Part shown: positions 32,792 to 44,467 of the stretch, in pieces
Position numbering within the stretch: position 1 is the stretch's first letter
Layout of the letters: the number at the start of each line of letters is the position of its first letter
From: Tethya wilhelma
Taxonomy: Eukaryota > Porifera > Demospongiae > Tethyida > Tethyidae
Direction of reading: 5' to 3'
Length of the DNA: 64,000 nt
NCBI GenBank assembly: GCA_964030475.1
Contig: CAXIPT010000002.1
Coordinates: 640,138 to 704,137, forward strand
Made by a program: the position numbers and the translations under genes
The notes under the pieces: model-generated
Told to the model about the DNA's origin: nothing
Database searches by the model: none
The model's input: only the letters and a program-made list of their open reading frames with translations

Positions 32792-34657
32792 ATGCCTTCA
32801 AGAAAGTATCAACAACAATACAAACGAAAACAGTATTATCTAGCTAACAAAGAAAAGACCTTGACTGCACAAAGGGAGTACTATTGTGACAATGTTGAAA
32901 AAGAAAAGGCTCGAAGCATTGAAAACTATGTGACAGCAAAACATGAAAAACTAGAAAAAATTAAATATGCTTCACAACGTTCATCACACAAAAACTATTT
33001 CAAAGATTTACCACAGAATCGCCAGTCTTCCAGAATAAAATCTCGAAAGTTTTATGAGGCAAACAAAGATGCTTGTAGAGAGGCCTCAAAACTTAAAATG
33101 AAAAGCTTCTACAATCAGAACAGGCTATATTGTAGACAGGCAGCTAGCATTAGAATGAAAAAAATGTATGAGAGAAACAAGCCTGCATGCAGACAGGCAG
33201 CTAGCATAAGAAAGAAAAATATGTACGAGCGAAACAAGCCAGCATGTAGAATGGCAGCTAGCATAAGAAAGAAAAAGATGTATGCCGTAAACAAGCAAGC
33301 ATGCCGCATGACCTCCAGGATTAGACAGAGGAAGTGGTATGCTAATGCTAGGCCCTTGATAAAGGACAGAATGTACTATCAAAGAAAGCAGCATATCATT
33401 CGTGCTCAACGCAAAAATAGATATGCTCTTTATGAACTGCGAGGTGTGAGCAGAGAAGCAATTCTGAAAAACCTTCAGGTCAATCTGCTGTCACATAGTG
33501 CTGAGCTTGCCAACTCCCTTAGTGAAATGCAGCATTCATTATGTCAGAAACTGTCTTCCAAGTTGTTAGCTAAAACTGTTTGCAAGATTGCAGCCTCTAA
33601 ATTGCTAGCAAAGGCATTTCAGACTCGCCGTACTCAAGCTAGTAGTTTACTGGGTGCTTGTAGGCGCATTGCAGCCTATACATTCAATGATAGAAAGGAC
33701 TTGGGTGAAGGCGTGCACCAACCCTCAAGAGAGCCTTATTATTACGACGAAGCCTATCAAAAACCTGTAAAGAGAAAGTGCATTCCAATCACTAGAAATG
33801 GTGTATGCATTGTAGCAGAAAAGGCTCTGTGTCCTCTTGAGAAAAAGAAACCCAAGCCCAATCCCAATTCACCTTGTCTGCACTGGAAGTGCACACAAGA
33901 GTGCAAGCCTCTGAGTGACAATGAGCTCAAGAGCATTGTGTCACTCAGAGAAATCTTTACCAATGAAATAACAGAAGTCAGGCACCAAATTGATATGCTT
34001 GACAGTGAATGTCCATATCACCATGGGCATTATACCACTAGGTTTAACTGGGATGAAGGTGTCCCCAGTACCACTCCAAAGCTTGGTCACCCATTAATAT
34101 GCCGTGGTGATGATAGTGAGTGTACCAGTAAACTCCGTATTTTGAAAAGTGGTTCTGTGCATTACCCCCTCCTACATCAAATGTTAAAGGAGGTATATAG
34201 TGCAATCCAAAGCCATTTGCTAATTAAAGAGTTAGACATGGCATTACGTAATGCTAATGTAGGCAAACTTGTTGAGCTTACCCACAGCATTAGCCTCCAC
34301 AAACTTCTTGCCTCAAAAACAAATGAGACTGATGATGGCTACATCCAGAGTGTGTCAGAGACCGCTCCAAAGTACAGACAGACTGACATTGAAACCCCAC
34401 TCCTTCTTGAACATGCTGCTGTTATTGCCAAGTTTGAGAAGGAGCGTGAAGACTATGCCGATATCCCCTGCATGAGCTGTGAGCGCTTATGTCAGAGAAA
34501 AAATGTTAGTAAAGTCAGTCTGTCTGATAACAAGTTGTGTAGTGATGTGTGGCATAGGTTGAAGGATTTTGTTGTTGACAGGAATCCGAATGCTCTAAAG
34601 GAGCAAAATTACCTGTGCATGCACCCGTGTAAATGTACACGCACTAACTTGCGCTAA
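32792..34657 (+). CDS. Helitron-like element protein, N-terminal part
   Basis: Uninterrupted frame of about 620 codons; ATG at 32792 (MPSRKYQQQYKRKQYY) is preferred over the upstream one at 32753. Residues about 90-190 are five degenerate 19-residue repeats (RMKKMYERNKPACRQAAS type), very basic. Then come a Leu-rich helical part, a Cys/His-rich block (CPLEKKKPKPNPNSPCLHWK, CTQECK, CPYHHGH), and at the end IPCMSCERLCQRKNVSKVSL with LKEQNYLCMHPCKC, resembling the DUF6570-type segment that precedes the Rep domain in Helitron proteins. The frame stops there, and no HUH nuclease or helicase follows, so the protein is either truncated or a separate ORF. Assignment is from memory of the family. Confidence 0.5.
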   Translation: MPSRKYQQQYKRKQYYLANKEKTLTAQREYYCDNVEKEKARSIENYVTAKHEKLEKIKYASQRSSHKNYFKDLPQNRQSSRIKSRKFYEANKDACREASKLKMKSFYNQNRLYCRQAASIRMKKMYERNKPACRQAASIRKKNMYERNKPACRMAASIRKKKMYAVNKQACRMTSRIRQRKWYANARPLIKDRMYYQRKQHIIRAQRKNRYALYELRGVSREAILKNLQVNLLSHSAELANSLSEMQHSLCQKLSSKLLAKTVCKIAASKLLAKAFQTRRTQASSLLGACRRIAAYTFNDRKDLGEGVHQPSREPYYYDEAYQKPVKRKCIPITRNGVCIVAEKALCPLEKKKPKPNPNSPCLHWKCTQECKPLSDNELKSIVSLREIFTNEITEVRHQIDMLDSECPYHHGHYTTRFNWDEGVPSTTPKLGHPLICRGDDSECTSKLRILKSGSVHYPLLHQMLKEVYSAIQSHLLIKELDMALRNANVGKLVELTHSISLHKLLASKTNETDDGYIQSVSETAPKYRQTDIETPLLLEHAAVIAKFEKEREDYADIPCMSCERLCQRKNVSKVSLSDNKLCSDVWHRLKDFVVDRNPNALKEQNYLCMHPCKCTRTNLR

Positions 34658-35191
34658 TACCAGCTCTTAACCCGTTAACAAACGCTACATCAAAATTAGT
34701 GCGAGTAGCGCGATCCACCTACACAGGACACTTCACGCGCTGTACGTAGTACCATGTATTGCGCTAGCTACTATACTGACGCGCTAGCAACAAAAACAAT
34801 ATTACTGTGTCAATTACACATAACAGCTAGATCTAGAAGAGCTATAAATTGTAAATATAATCTGTTTTGTAGGCAGTCTTCTTTATTGAGGGAATATACA
34901 CAAAATAACTACGGCGCTACACTAGTGTTAGGCATATGGTCTGTTACCAGTCAGGCTCATGCACCCCACATTGTATAAAAAGCTAGCTACTACTCAGCTT
35001 TATTATACTTACTTTCAGTCAACCAGCAGCTCTTTATTACGCACCATTGTTGAGCCCTACATGCGTGATACGGATGGTTGCTACATTGCCAAGACCAGGA
35101 TGCAAAACGGTAATTTTTTTAATTGTCATTGTGTACAGGAAATGACATCATTAAATTCTATAGACTATTATAGTACAAAAAAATTCAATTA
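34658..35191. other. no gene recognised
   Basis: Sequence rich in GCGC and CTAGCTA motifs just after the preceding gene, then AT-rich. No inverted repeat end could be fixed for the neighbouring elements. Confidence 0.4.
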
Positions 35192-36355
35192 TTAGTCATG
35201 GAGTTTATGAGGAAAACACACAACATATTTATCTTGAAATTCATGGGGAAAAGAAACAAACAAACATTTTTCAATGATTTTGTCGATGTCTGTAACATCA
35301 TACTGATTATGTTCAATTACAGGTATTAGAAACCTGTTCAGTTTGTTAACAACTGGAGAAGGTAAGCTAAAGTAATCCTGGAGAGAACCATCACATGGTT
35401 GTAATACTTTAACTGCAACCAGTGGCAAAACTTGTGAAGGTGGAACAAAAAAAAATTGAATCAGTCCAAACTTCTTTTCTCCTGTTTCACTTAAATATGT
35501 TATTGTATAGCTGTTTCTGAGTTTAACACGTTCATACTTTTGTGAATAAAAGGTACAATTATCTTTTTCAACTCTATAATACATTTGAACTTTTTCATTT
35601 TCTCTGCACAGAGGATATCCTAGATGGTCATTTGCAAGATGGACAACTTGTCCAGGAAGACTCACCAAGGAAGCCCCTCCAAGTATATACTTGTCAGGGC
35701 CGATTTTTTGCCTGTTGGCACTACATGTATAAAGAATTTAAAAAAAATTATTCAGCAACATTTTAATAATACATTGACATGACTGTAACGTATACAAGCT
35801 ATGTACATGAGGGGAAAATTATTATGAATGACTGGGGGTGTACACAGCATTTATGCATAATTATGGGTCTTAGTAGTATTTGCATGACTAAAAAGCAACC
35901 TATTCAGGAGGAGTTATACATAATTTGTAGCTTTTTTATCCTCCTAGGAATCAACGACTGTCAATTTAATTAAAAAAATAATAATAAATTAAAAGAAAAG
36001 CCTGTATTTAGAATAAAATTAGTGTAGATGGATTATTCCATGCATACAAGTCATTATGCTGACCATTACCAAATATCATCAGGAATTTTATAAATTCCTA
36101 CATGCGCACACCAGTTGTGAGGCAATAATACAATTTACTTACTGGGACTTCGCAGATGGAAAAAGGGCATTGAGAACACGAGACACCCGGGGTGTTGGTT
36201 GCAGTGCTGGTGGTAATGAAGCCATACTTTGCATAGCTACATATGAAAATGCCATCTGCATGTGGTATGTATGTTTAGAGAGAGAGAGAGAGAGGGAAAT
36301 GAAAAAAAAATACAGAATATCTACATGTATCTACTCTAGCTGTACCTGTTTGGAN

Positions 36356-36422
<67 letters not shown>

Positions 36423-36661
36423 CATGTGCCCGGAGGGAGAAAGAGAAAGACAGAGAGAGAGAGAGAGAGAGATTGGGAGTGAAAAAATTTCAATAACTCT
36501 AAAGAAATAATAACAGGCCATTCCATGACTGCCTGGAAAAGCTCAAAAGGGTGGAAGGGACTTTGTTGATTGAACCCACGAGCTACTCTAGGGACATATG
36601 CTCTTACTGCATACCAGCAATTCCAAATTAATTTTTATTGGATCACACAAACACAACACAA

Positions 36662-36696
<35 letters not shown>

Positions 36697-39363
36697 AAAA
36701 TACAGCCTAGCTGAATCTACATTGTATACCTGTTTGGACATGTCTTTAGAACCATGAAAGTGTTTTTTTAAGTAACAATTCATAGTCTCAAAGATGAAGC
36801 ATGTATATGACCACAAAGGTCCCCAGTGCTTTACACAGTCCACTAAATGCGATAGTAGATGAAAATTCATTGTAACTTTCTTCTCACCTACAGAGAACAT
36901 TTAATATGCAAATTGTAAAATTCACCTTCCCACTCTCACCCCCCCCCCCCCCCACACACACACACACACTTACACACTCACCATACAGATCAGGCAATTT
37001 TTCATAGAACTGTTAGTGAAGATGCTGCTACATCCAAGTCATCCGAGGTGATTCTTTCAGATGATAGCAATGTAACTCCAGTAACAAGCAAAGTAAAATT
37101 TGAGAAGTAGGGGTTTGGTAAAATATCTTTTAGAACAGGCAATGAATAAAACATGAGCCAGTTTCTCAACTCGGATCCTAAACATAGAGCACATTGCCAT
37201 ATGATATTACTATAATTGTGCCATATATGATTTTTCGTTATACCTTTCCAATGAACAACATCATCAATACTTTTAGGAACTCTTGATATTGTGTCAGGAA
37301 CAGCAATATGCAATAGTTTCTTGTTACACAATTTAACCTGTACAGAATAAAAAATGTTATAAACAAGATTAGTGCACGTGCACAACAATAAAAACTCACA
37401 TACTTTGTTCCCAATGTAAAAGTCTCTGCCTCTATTATCAGAATTAAACCAAAACTTGATCAGAGTTTTAGCCACTCCGAGATACAGGCAATGCAAATCA
37501 TCAATGACAACTGCCATTGGAAGTTCAAGTGGGGAGTGAATGCTGAGGGCTGTAATTCCTTTGACGCCATTAACCTATACATATGTAACAAAATAATTAG
37601 CACCATGTATCAAACACGCCGTTAGAAACAAACAAACAAACAAAAAAAAAACAATTACCGCCTCAGCTTGTGATAGGGCATCCTTTCCATCCTGAAGGAA
37701 GGAATCTTTAGTTCGAAGAACTGATCGTGGATCTTTGGGCCAAAACCGATGTAAATGATCGGTAGGTTCAGTTGTTCCAGGATTTGTGCAGTACAGACAT
37801 GCGTGTTTTCCATTAAAGAGCTTCATGTTGGTAAGATCAGCTCTGGCTGGAAGATCTGCCGAACACTGCAAAAGGATAGCATGGGCTGTATCTGTACCAT
37901 CTGGAGTACTGACTTGAATTCCTATATAATTATAAACATAATACATACATGCATGTATTATGTACAACAATTTCTATCATGCACACAGCAACAGAAATGG
38001 TAGATAGAAACTTAGATATAATTGTAGGCAACTAAGCTATAAGTATGACGACACATGTGTACGCGTACCTGATGTATATAACTCATTTAGTTCTCTCAAA
38101 ATAGGAAGAAGAACAGAGTTCATGTTGGGTAACTTGCTGGACTTACTAAAGCACATGCCTGCCAGGAGCACATTGTCCCTAAGATACCTACATGCACATT
38201 GTAAAGTATGTTACTAGTGGGAAATTTTTGCAGGGTTCAAATTTACTTAATAACCTGCCAAAATTTAAGCATGTACTGCATGCATGTACAGTATGTACCT
38301 CTTTGTCTTGGGAAGCTCATTGACTTGAATCCAGATTGGCCATAAAGAACCTGTAGATGATCGGAAGATTGCAACACCATCAATATTTAGAGTTAGACTG
38401 ACATTGGCAGGCTTGGACAAAAACGAGTGATGTTTCCTATAGAGCTCTCCATCAGATATATCTCGAATACAACCTGAATACTCAGGGGTTCTAAATCGTT
38501 CTTGAAGGGCAGACCAGGTTTCTTCTTCTACAAAAAAACACACATGCACAAAAAAAACAACAAAACATGTGCACGGAGTATATTATGCACGAATATGTCA
38601 CTTACTTTCCATCATGTTTTTGAGTTGCAAACCCAAAGGAACTGTTATGAAAGAGGCAGTGTTTCCACCAGGACAGTTAGTACTAGGACATGTACCAGAA
38701 GGATTTGTGCCAGAGATTGTTGACAAACAATAGCTGCAGTAATTGTGTATCTGTGGAGATATATGTGGGAAGCAGTGAAGAAAAAACTTTTTCACTCTAT
38801 TGACACTTTTTGGATATGATGAAGAGCTAGGAATGTGGACAGATATCAGTTGCAACAACTCAGAAAAAGCCTTTTGTGTTAGGCTATGTCTCATTGAAAA
38901 TTGAAAAACTAGCAAATAGCTTTCAAACACAGATACGTCAGCTCCTTCGTATATAGGAGCAGATGAATCCTCTGAAACACCAGGGTCACAGGATTCTTCA
39001 ATATCTTCGGACTCTGACAGTAACTCATCCATAACTTCAGGATTCGATGGTGACATACTGGTAGGTCGAGATTCTGTACTCTCCGTACATGTGTTCAATT
39101 CTGAATTATCAGAATTAAATGACTGTTCATCATTAACTGAAAGGAAAAAAAATAGGTTAGTCAGACGGCACACACACACACTATACGGTGACACAAAAAT
39201 TCCAAAAAAATTATATACGCGTAGCTAAGTAACCAAACTTTTAACAAGGCTTACCTACGCTAGTAGAAGTACTGTCATTAATAAAACTCTCCGAAGGAAG
39301 AGGGGAAGAACTGGTGGACAGCAACGATGAACTTGAAGAGTATAAACTAGTATCAAAATCCAT
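35192..39363 (-). CDS. Tnp2/CACTA-like transposase, multi-exon, probably damaged
   Basis: Exons with consistent GT-AG borders: 39363-39255 (start MDFDTSLYSSSSSLLS), 39136-38606, 38527-38299, 38187-38069, 37921-37660, 37574-37404, 37337-37244, 37177 to about 36990, and 36887-36730; a last open block runs from about 35690 to 35192. Key segments: a Cys-containing HCFPHISPQIHNYCSYCLST; LTLNIDGVAIFRSSTGSLWP; MKLFNGKHACLYC; MAVVIDDLHCLYLGVAKTL; SELRNWLMFYSLPVL; and MNFHLLSHLVDCVKHWGPLW with FETMNCYLKKHFHG. These match the Tnp2 transposase and DUF4218 order of EnSpm/CACTA elements. Near 37010 the frame must change to reach FYEKLPDLYG, so one frameshift is likely. The region 36000-36700 between the last two blocks is not resolved and contains TG and AG microsatellites. 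Confidence 0.55.
36356..36480 (+). repeat. (TG)n and (AG)n microsatellites
   Basis: TG dinucleotides at 36356-36420, directly after an N, then an AG-rich tract to about 36475; a further (AG)n lies at 36663-36693 and a C-run with (CA)n at 36941-36970. All are in introns or gaps of the transposase gene. Confidence 0.9.
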
Positions 39364-39550
39364 TATGTCACTTTGAAATTCTCATGAACAGCTGATTGCT
39401 GCATTCCAATCATGTGACCACAATCATACACTCACGTGAGTATGGACCTTATTACGCTTGTGCAAGCACAAACTTGCAAGTTGAAGTTTAACAAGTACAT
39501 GTTTTGCGTACGTGTAGGATAGGATATCTGGTGTGGTTCAGTCAAGTAAT
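39364..39550. promoter_or_regulatory. shared intergenic region of the divergent pair
   Basis: 187 bases between the two start codons. It contains a CCAAT (39406) and CACGTGAG (39434) but no obvious TATA box; a bidirectional promoter is inferred from layout alone. Confidence 0.3.
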
Positions 39551-39892
39551 GATGTCTGCTCACTCTCAGAGAAAGAGAAGGAATGTTGGTGCCAACAGCC
39601 ATGCCAAAAAAATCGCTCGTAAGAATCATCATGATTTGCCAGTTGTTCATATCAGTCAAGTGACATCATTTTCTTCACAGTTGAGAGTGCCACCGTGCCT
39701 GTGCAGTTTAGTGACGACCAAAAGGTGTACAATCTTGAGTGGACAGTGTTGCTGCAGTCACAAACTGAGTTGCCTTTTGCAACATATGAGGATATTACTC
39801 CTGGAATGGAACTAATGGCTCCTTGGCAATGTGACGATAAAATACAGTACTCAAAAGCAGTTGTAGTAGAGAAGAATGTTGGTGAGTGCTTG
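39551..39892 (+). CDS. divergent companion frame of the transposase
   Basis: Starts 188 bases from the transposase start on the other strand. MMSAHSQRKRRNVGANSHAK is basic; a second block in another frame reads VPVQFSDDQKVYNLEWTVLL and YEDITPGMELMAPWQCDDKI, ending at a GT donor (AATGTTG|GTGAGT) at about 39893. The two blocks need a splice or a shift near 39660-39680, and the gap there is too short for an ordinary intron. CACTA elements often carry a second gene beside the transposase; whether this is one is inference. Confidence 0.35.
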
Positions 39893-40494
39893 CAAAACAA
39901 AGGGACATACTTCACAAGCTTGTTGCATAGTTTTAGCTATACATTGAAAGTTATTCAGTGTCCTGCTGCATGGGTGGTACATCTATAGAAATATTAGTCC
40001 ATGAGCCAGAGCCCCAAATTTTGGACATTGGTACCAGTTGAGGGGATTAAAGCTCATAGTATTTTTTGAGAAGACATATGCCCCTAGAGTTGCAAAATGC
40101 CTGATAGCATTGCAGCATTAGTAGTTTTATAGGTTTTATCACCTTATTTTAATAATAACATGCATAATCATGCTATTATAAATTTTTGAGTATGCTGCAC
40201 AAGTTTTAGTCCACTAAACTTGAAACAAATAAAGTTAACTCTTTTTTTTTGTAAATTACTACAAATAAACTAATTATTAATATAATTAGTACTGAAGGTG
40301 TGGTCACAAGGCCACGCCCAATTGCTTTATGCTGACTCATCATATTTAAGCACATGTCAGGCTCAGTGTCAAGAGTTTTCAAGTTGGTTGCTGTCTTCAA
40401 AGGTGAATATTGCAAACAGGAAACAAGACAGGTATTTATAATTACTATGAATATGCTAGCTACTTACATATAAATGGTTTGTGTGGAAATCTGA
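39893..40494. other. no gene recognised
   Basis: AT-rich. A palindrome ACTAATTATTAATATAATTAGT-like lies at about 40268-40290. Sequence near 40300-40430 could be the promoter and 5' leader of the next gene (GTGAATATT, CATATTTAAGC). Confidence 0.4.
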
Positions 40495-40557
40495 ATGAAA
40501 AATTGCACTGTTTTCTATTTAGAGAACACCACTGAGTCACATTGCTTTGTGACTATC

Positions 40558-43500
40558 ATGGCTGTGGATAAGCAGGAACTATGCATTATATGCTCACAAG
40601 GTCCCACAGAAATGGATGGCCATTTAATCATTCCTCAAACACATGAATCATGGCAAACATTGCTTAGAGCAGCTGAAATAAGAAACTACACTCCAATTAT
40701 AGATGCAGCCAAACAAGTTGAAGAAAATGTAACTCCTAAAGTCTATTATCATCGAAAGTGTAGAAGTGTATTTACAATGAAAAGAGATTTAAACACTTTG
40801 ATGAAAAGAAAAGCTGAAGCAACCTCTGACAATGAATCTTCCAGTGAATGTAGTTCAAAACGGTACAGCAGAAGACCATCAGAATCACGGGTGTACAATC
40901 CAGAATGCATTTTCTGTGGTAAAGTAAAATATATCAAAGGTTCAAAAACCCGGGAAAAACTAACTCAAGCTGTCCAACTGCGTGCAGACAAAACACTGAG
41001 AGAATTTGCTACTCAGAAAGGAGACAAAAAGATCCTCGCAGTTACAAGTCGAGATATAGTTGCTGCTGAGGCCCACTATCACCATTCATGTTATAAGAAT
41101 TACACGAGAGTCAAGTCAAAGGAGTCTTCTACTTCTAGTGAGATAACAGATGAAGATAGTGCATACCAATGTGCTGAAAGTGAAGCTTTTACTGATCTTT
41201 TTGAGTATATCAGAACTGATATCATTCCTAACAAAAAGATAGTGCCTATCACTTCTCTGACTGCAAGACTGGAATCCTCAATGCTCTCTGCTGGAATTGA
41301 GCGTGTACGTGATTCAACAAAGAAACACATCCGCAGGAGACTAGAAGCAGAACTGTTGACTTCAGTCCACATATTTCCTGATGACAAGGGAAAGCTGTTG
41401 ATGGTTCCTGATAGTGTAACTCTACAGGATGTTGTCCTAGAAGTACAATGTCTGCGCAGAGAACTTGGGATTTGGAAAACAAAAGTAACAAACCTCAACA
41501 AGATTACAGATCAAGTCTCATCAAATATCAGGTCAGCCATTAAAGAGAGTATGACACCAACCCCTTTTCCTTTCCATCCTTCTGATGTGATTAATACTCA
41601 CTTGTGCATACCACATCAACTGGAGAGGTTTCTGATTGGTCTCATCACTGGTGATCCTGATGCCAAAACTCTGTCTAACAGAGTCAGCACTCTACTACAG
41701 TCATTCAGCCAGGATCTTATATATGCTGTAACATGTGGGAAACATAAACCACCAAAGCATATGCTGCTCCCATATGCAGTCAAAACCCTGACTGGAAATG
41801 TAGAGATCCTCCAGATGCTTAACAAGTTGGGCCATGGTGTCTCCTACTCTCAGCTAGAAGAGAATGAAACTGCTTTGTGCCTTCAAAAGCTAGCAACAAG
41901 TCTCAACCAGAAAATTCCACTTCCAGCCTCTATCATACCGTACGTCTTCACGAATCTGGCTTGGGATAATATAGATCGACTTGAAGAGACTCTCACTGGA
42001 AAGGGCACTTCACATCGAGTCAATGGCATTGCTGTACAAGCAAATGTTTTTGGACCTCATCTCCCCAGAGCTGAACTTCCTCGCATTGAAAAAAAGCACA
42101 AAAGAAGATCGATCAGTGTTGAGCAGAAAGAACTGAGTGTGTATGTAGCAGGTGTGCGTGTAGGCCCTCAACCACTCCTAACGAAGGAGAATCATGGCCA
42201 AGAAAGTTTAAAAGCAGCTCAAGTTGCACGCAAGAAAAATCTGGTTTGGATTCTTGCAAGGATTTCTGGTGAAGCTATCCCCAGCTGGACTGGTTTTAAC
42301 ATTCTAACTAGAAATGAAGAGCCAGTTTCCAAAGATGTTATTGGATATTTGCCAACAATCAATGCCCCAGCTACAGAGTTAAACACAATTTTCGAAGTTC
42401 TTAACAAGTCAGAAGAAATCAGAAAGGATCTCTTCCTAGAAACCATTGTAGTAGTTGTTGATCAAGCAATCTATGCTAAAGCAACTGAAATTGTATAGAA
42501 ACGAAAAGACCAGTTCTCAAATGTTGTTCTTAGAATGGGCACATTCCATGTCATTTGCAACATGTTATCGATAATAGGAAAACGATTTCGAGATGCTGGT
42601 CTAAAGGATATCTGCATAGAAGCTGGAATAGTTGCTGAAGGATCCATCAATGGAGTCCTAGATGGCAAACACTACAATCGAGCTGTCCGAGTGCACAAAT
42701 ACATCTATGAAGCACTAATGAAAATGGTGTGGGCAGAATTCTTGCTTTGGGCAGAGAATGATCTGGAGGCTAGTTCTACTATCAAGGTGTTTATCAATAA
42801 AGTTGAGTGCATAACGTGTGATCTCAATCAGCAAACATTTGATGGATTGTTGAACAGTACAGCGTTAACCAAGCTTATGACCCTGTGGAGTTCTTTCCTG
42901 GAGTTCTTGCGCTGTGATAATGGAGACCTATCAGCTTACTGGATGTCCTACATCGATATGGTTGAGAATGTCTTACTTCTTCTTTTGCGTGGTTCTCGAG
43001 AAGGAAACTGGAATTTGCATCTCTATATGCAATACGAAGTATGATACCATGGTGCTTTGCCTATGACAAGGTTAACTATGCCAGGTATCTTTCTGCATAC
43101 TATGCTGAAATGACAAATCTGTCTGAGGAAAAACCTTATGTGTATGAGGCTTTTCAAGCTGGCCAATTCTCAGTGCAAATGTCTAACAATAACCCCTTTG
43201 GACGCATTCCTATTGATCAGACAACCGAAGTTACAGTAAACAAAGACACTCAAACTCCTGGTGGTACAACTCGTTTCAGTTTAAAAGCTGGAGCTGTCAA
43301 AAGATACTATCTGACAGCTGAGCACCGTAGTGCGTTTCTGAGGCAGATTAGAAGTATGGTACAAGGAAAGGAGTCCAAACATTGCCACCCTGAGCTTCAA
43401 GCGAGAAGAATGGAAAAAGATACAGAAGCAGTATCTTCAGTGTTACAGCTTATCCAAGGATGGGTAAACCCCTTTGCAGCAAACCAAAGCTTAGTGAGCA

Positions 43501-43816
43501 TCTCCACTGCAAGAATAGCTCCTAGTGATATCTTGTCTGACTTGATGAAGGCACATGAAGTTGGTGAGCAATGTTATTCTGCTTTCAAAGGTGAGAGGCT
43601 AGAAAAGGATCCACCGATAAAGAAATTTCATGACCCAATCACAAAAAATAAATTGAAAACCTTCAGCAATTTGTGTAAGAAGAAGGAGGTTAAGTCAAAT
43701 GGGAGAGTGATTATTTTGAAAGCAGACAGGTCCCTGTTTGGTCGTATCATAGTAATGGCACAAGGACGGGATCTCAAGATGGAAAATATTCTCTCTCATC
43801 CACTTGGACCATTACC
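40558..43816 (+). pseudogene. repetitive-family transposon protein with two lesions
   Basis: ATG at 40558 (MAVDKQELCIICSQGP) is favoured. N-terminal Cys/His pairs (CIIC...HRKC; CIFCGK...HYHHSCYKNY) look like two zinc-binding units. The long middle is helical (LPYAVKTLTGNVEILQMLNK, YVFTNLAWDNIDRLEETLTG). After a TAG at 42496-42498, where Trp would fit, the same frame continues RMGTFHVICNMLSIIGKRFR and VAEGSINGVLDGKHYNRAVR. At about 43031 an extra AT in CTATATGC shifts frame to MIPWCFAYDKVNYARYLSAY. It stops at an N (43817), where unrelated palindromic repeats begin, just after LSHPLGPL. This protein family is abundant in corals, Hydra and sponges; I do not know its superfamily name. Two lesions mean it is inactive, or one may be a sequencing error. 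Confidence 0.6.
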
Positions 43817-43950
43817 NGGCTTAGGCCTAAGCTTAGACCTAAGCATTGAAGCTTAGATCTAAGCTTAGAAAGCTTAGGCCTAATCATTGAAGCTTAGGTC
43901 TAAGCTTGGGCCTGCTTAGGCCTAATCAAGTGGCTTAGATCTAAGCTTTT
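43817..43950. repeat. cluster of CTTAGRYCTAAG palindromes
   Basis: About 130 bases made of overlapping CTTAGGCCTAAG, CTTAGATCTAAG and AAGCTTAG units, separated by CATTGAAG. The first base is an N and the preceding coding frame is cut there. Confidence 0.8.
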
Positions 43951-44064
43951 AAAACTCTTCGAAATTTCAGAATCCAGAAAAAAAATTTTCCGGATCTTAT
44001 CTGGATCCTGTTTATTCTACTTGTTCGTGACTCGAGGACGAGCAACTATCTCAGCAAGGGGAAT

Positions 44065-44322
44065 TGTAGTGACTAATAGAAATTATTGTGTGAATATTTA
44101 TGTTGTAATTTAGCCCTGACTAAGTATATACAGGAAGTGTGTATGGTACTCTTGATCTTTGTTGTATAGTCTCTTTTCCTATTTTGTATTGTGAGTAGTT
44201 GTTGCTTTTGCTGTGAATAAAGAACCACATATGAAATATCTTTAGCTGTTATTACCAGTAACCGGGACAAGTGATCATAGCTAGCAACACTCAACACGCG
44301 GCCTCAGACCCTGGCCGTTACA
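44065..44322 (+). mobile_element. LTR (3' end of an LTR retrotransposon)
   Basis: Begins TGTAGTGACTAATAG and ends CTGGCCGTTACA, so it has TG...CA ends with short inverted TGTA/TACA. An AATAAA lies at about 44217. Upstream (44020-44064) CTCGAGGACGAGC and a purine-rich AGCAAGGGGAAT resemble the tail of a Ty3-type internal region with its polypurine tract. No partner LTR or target duplication was found, so this is a truncated 3' end. Confidence 0.6.
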
Positions 44323-44329
44323 TTTGCAC

Positions 44330-44467
44330 TAGTGTAAAATCATGCCTAGAGTATATTATTGACAAGGTTCAGGTCATGTAAAATTATCCCTAGAGTAACT
44401 CTAGGTTGAAGTCACTTAAAATTGTCCCTAGAGTGACTCTAGGTTTAATATCCTATTTTACACTAAG
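44330..44467. mobile_element. short MITE with TAGTGTAAAAT ends
   Basis: Inverted ends TAGTGTAAAAT and ATTTTACACTA. Inside are two to three repeats of a TAAAATTRTCCCTAGAGTRA unit followed by CTCTAGGTT. Confidence 0.55.

Noticed and set aside
33115..33409. Minus-strand hydrophobic frames resembling membrane repeats
   Set aside because: They are the antisense of the 19-residue basic repeats of the plus-strand gene.
41100..41501. Minus-strand frames across 41.1-41.5 kb
   Set aside because: Antisense of the long plus-strand transposon gene.
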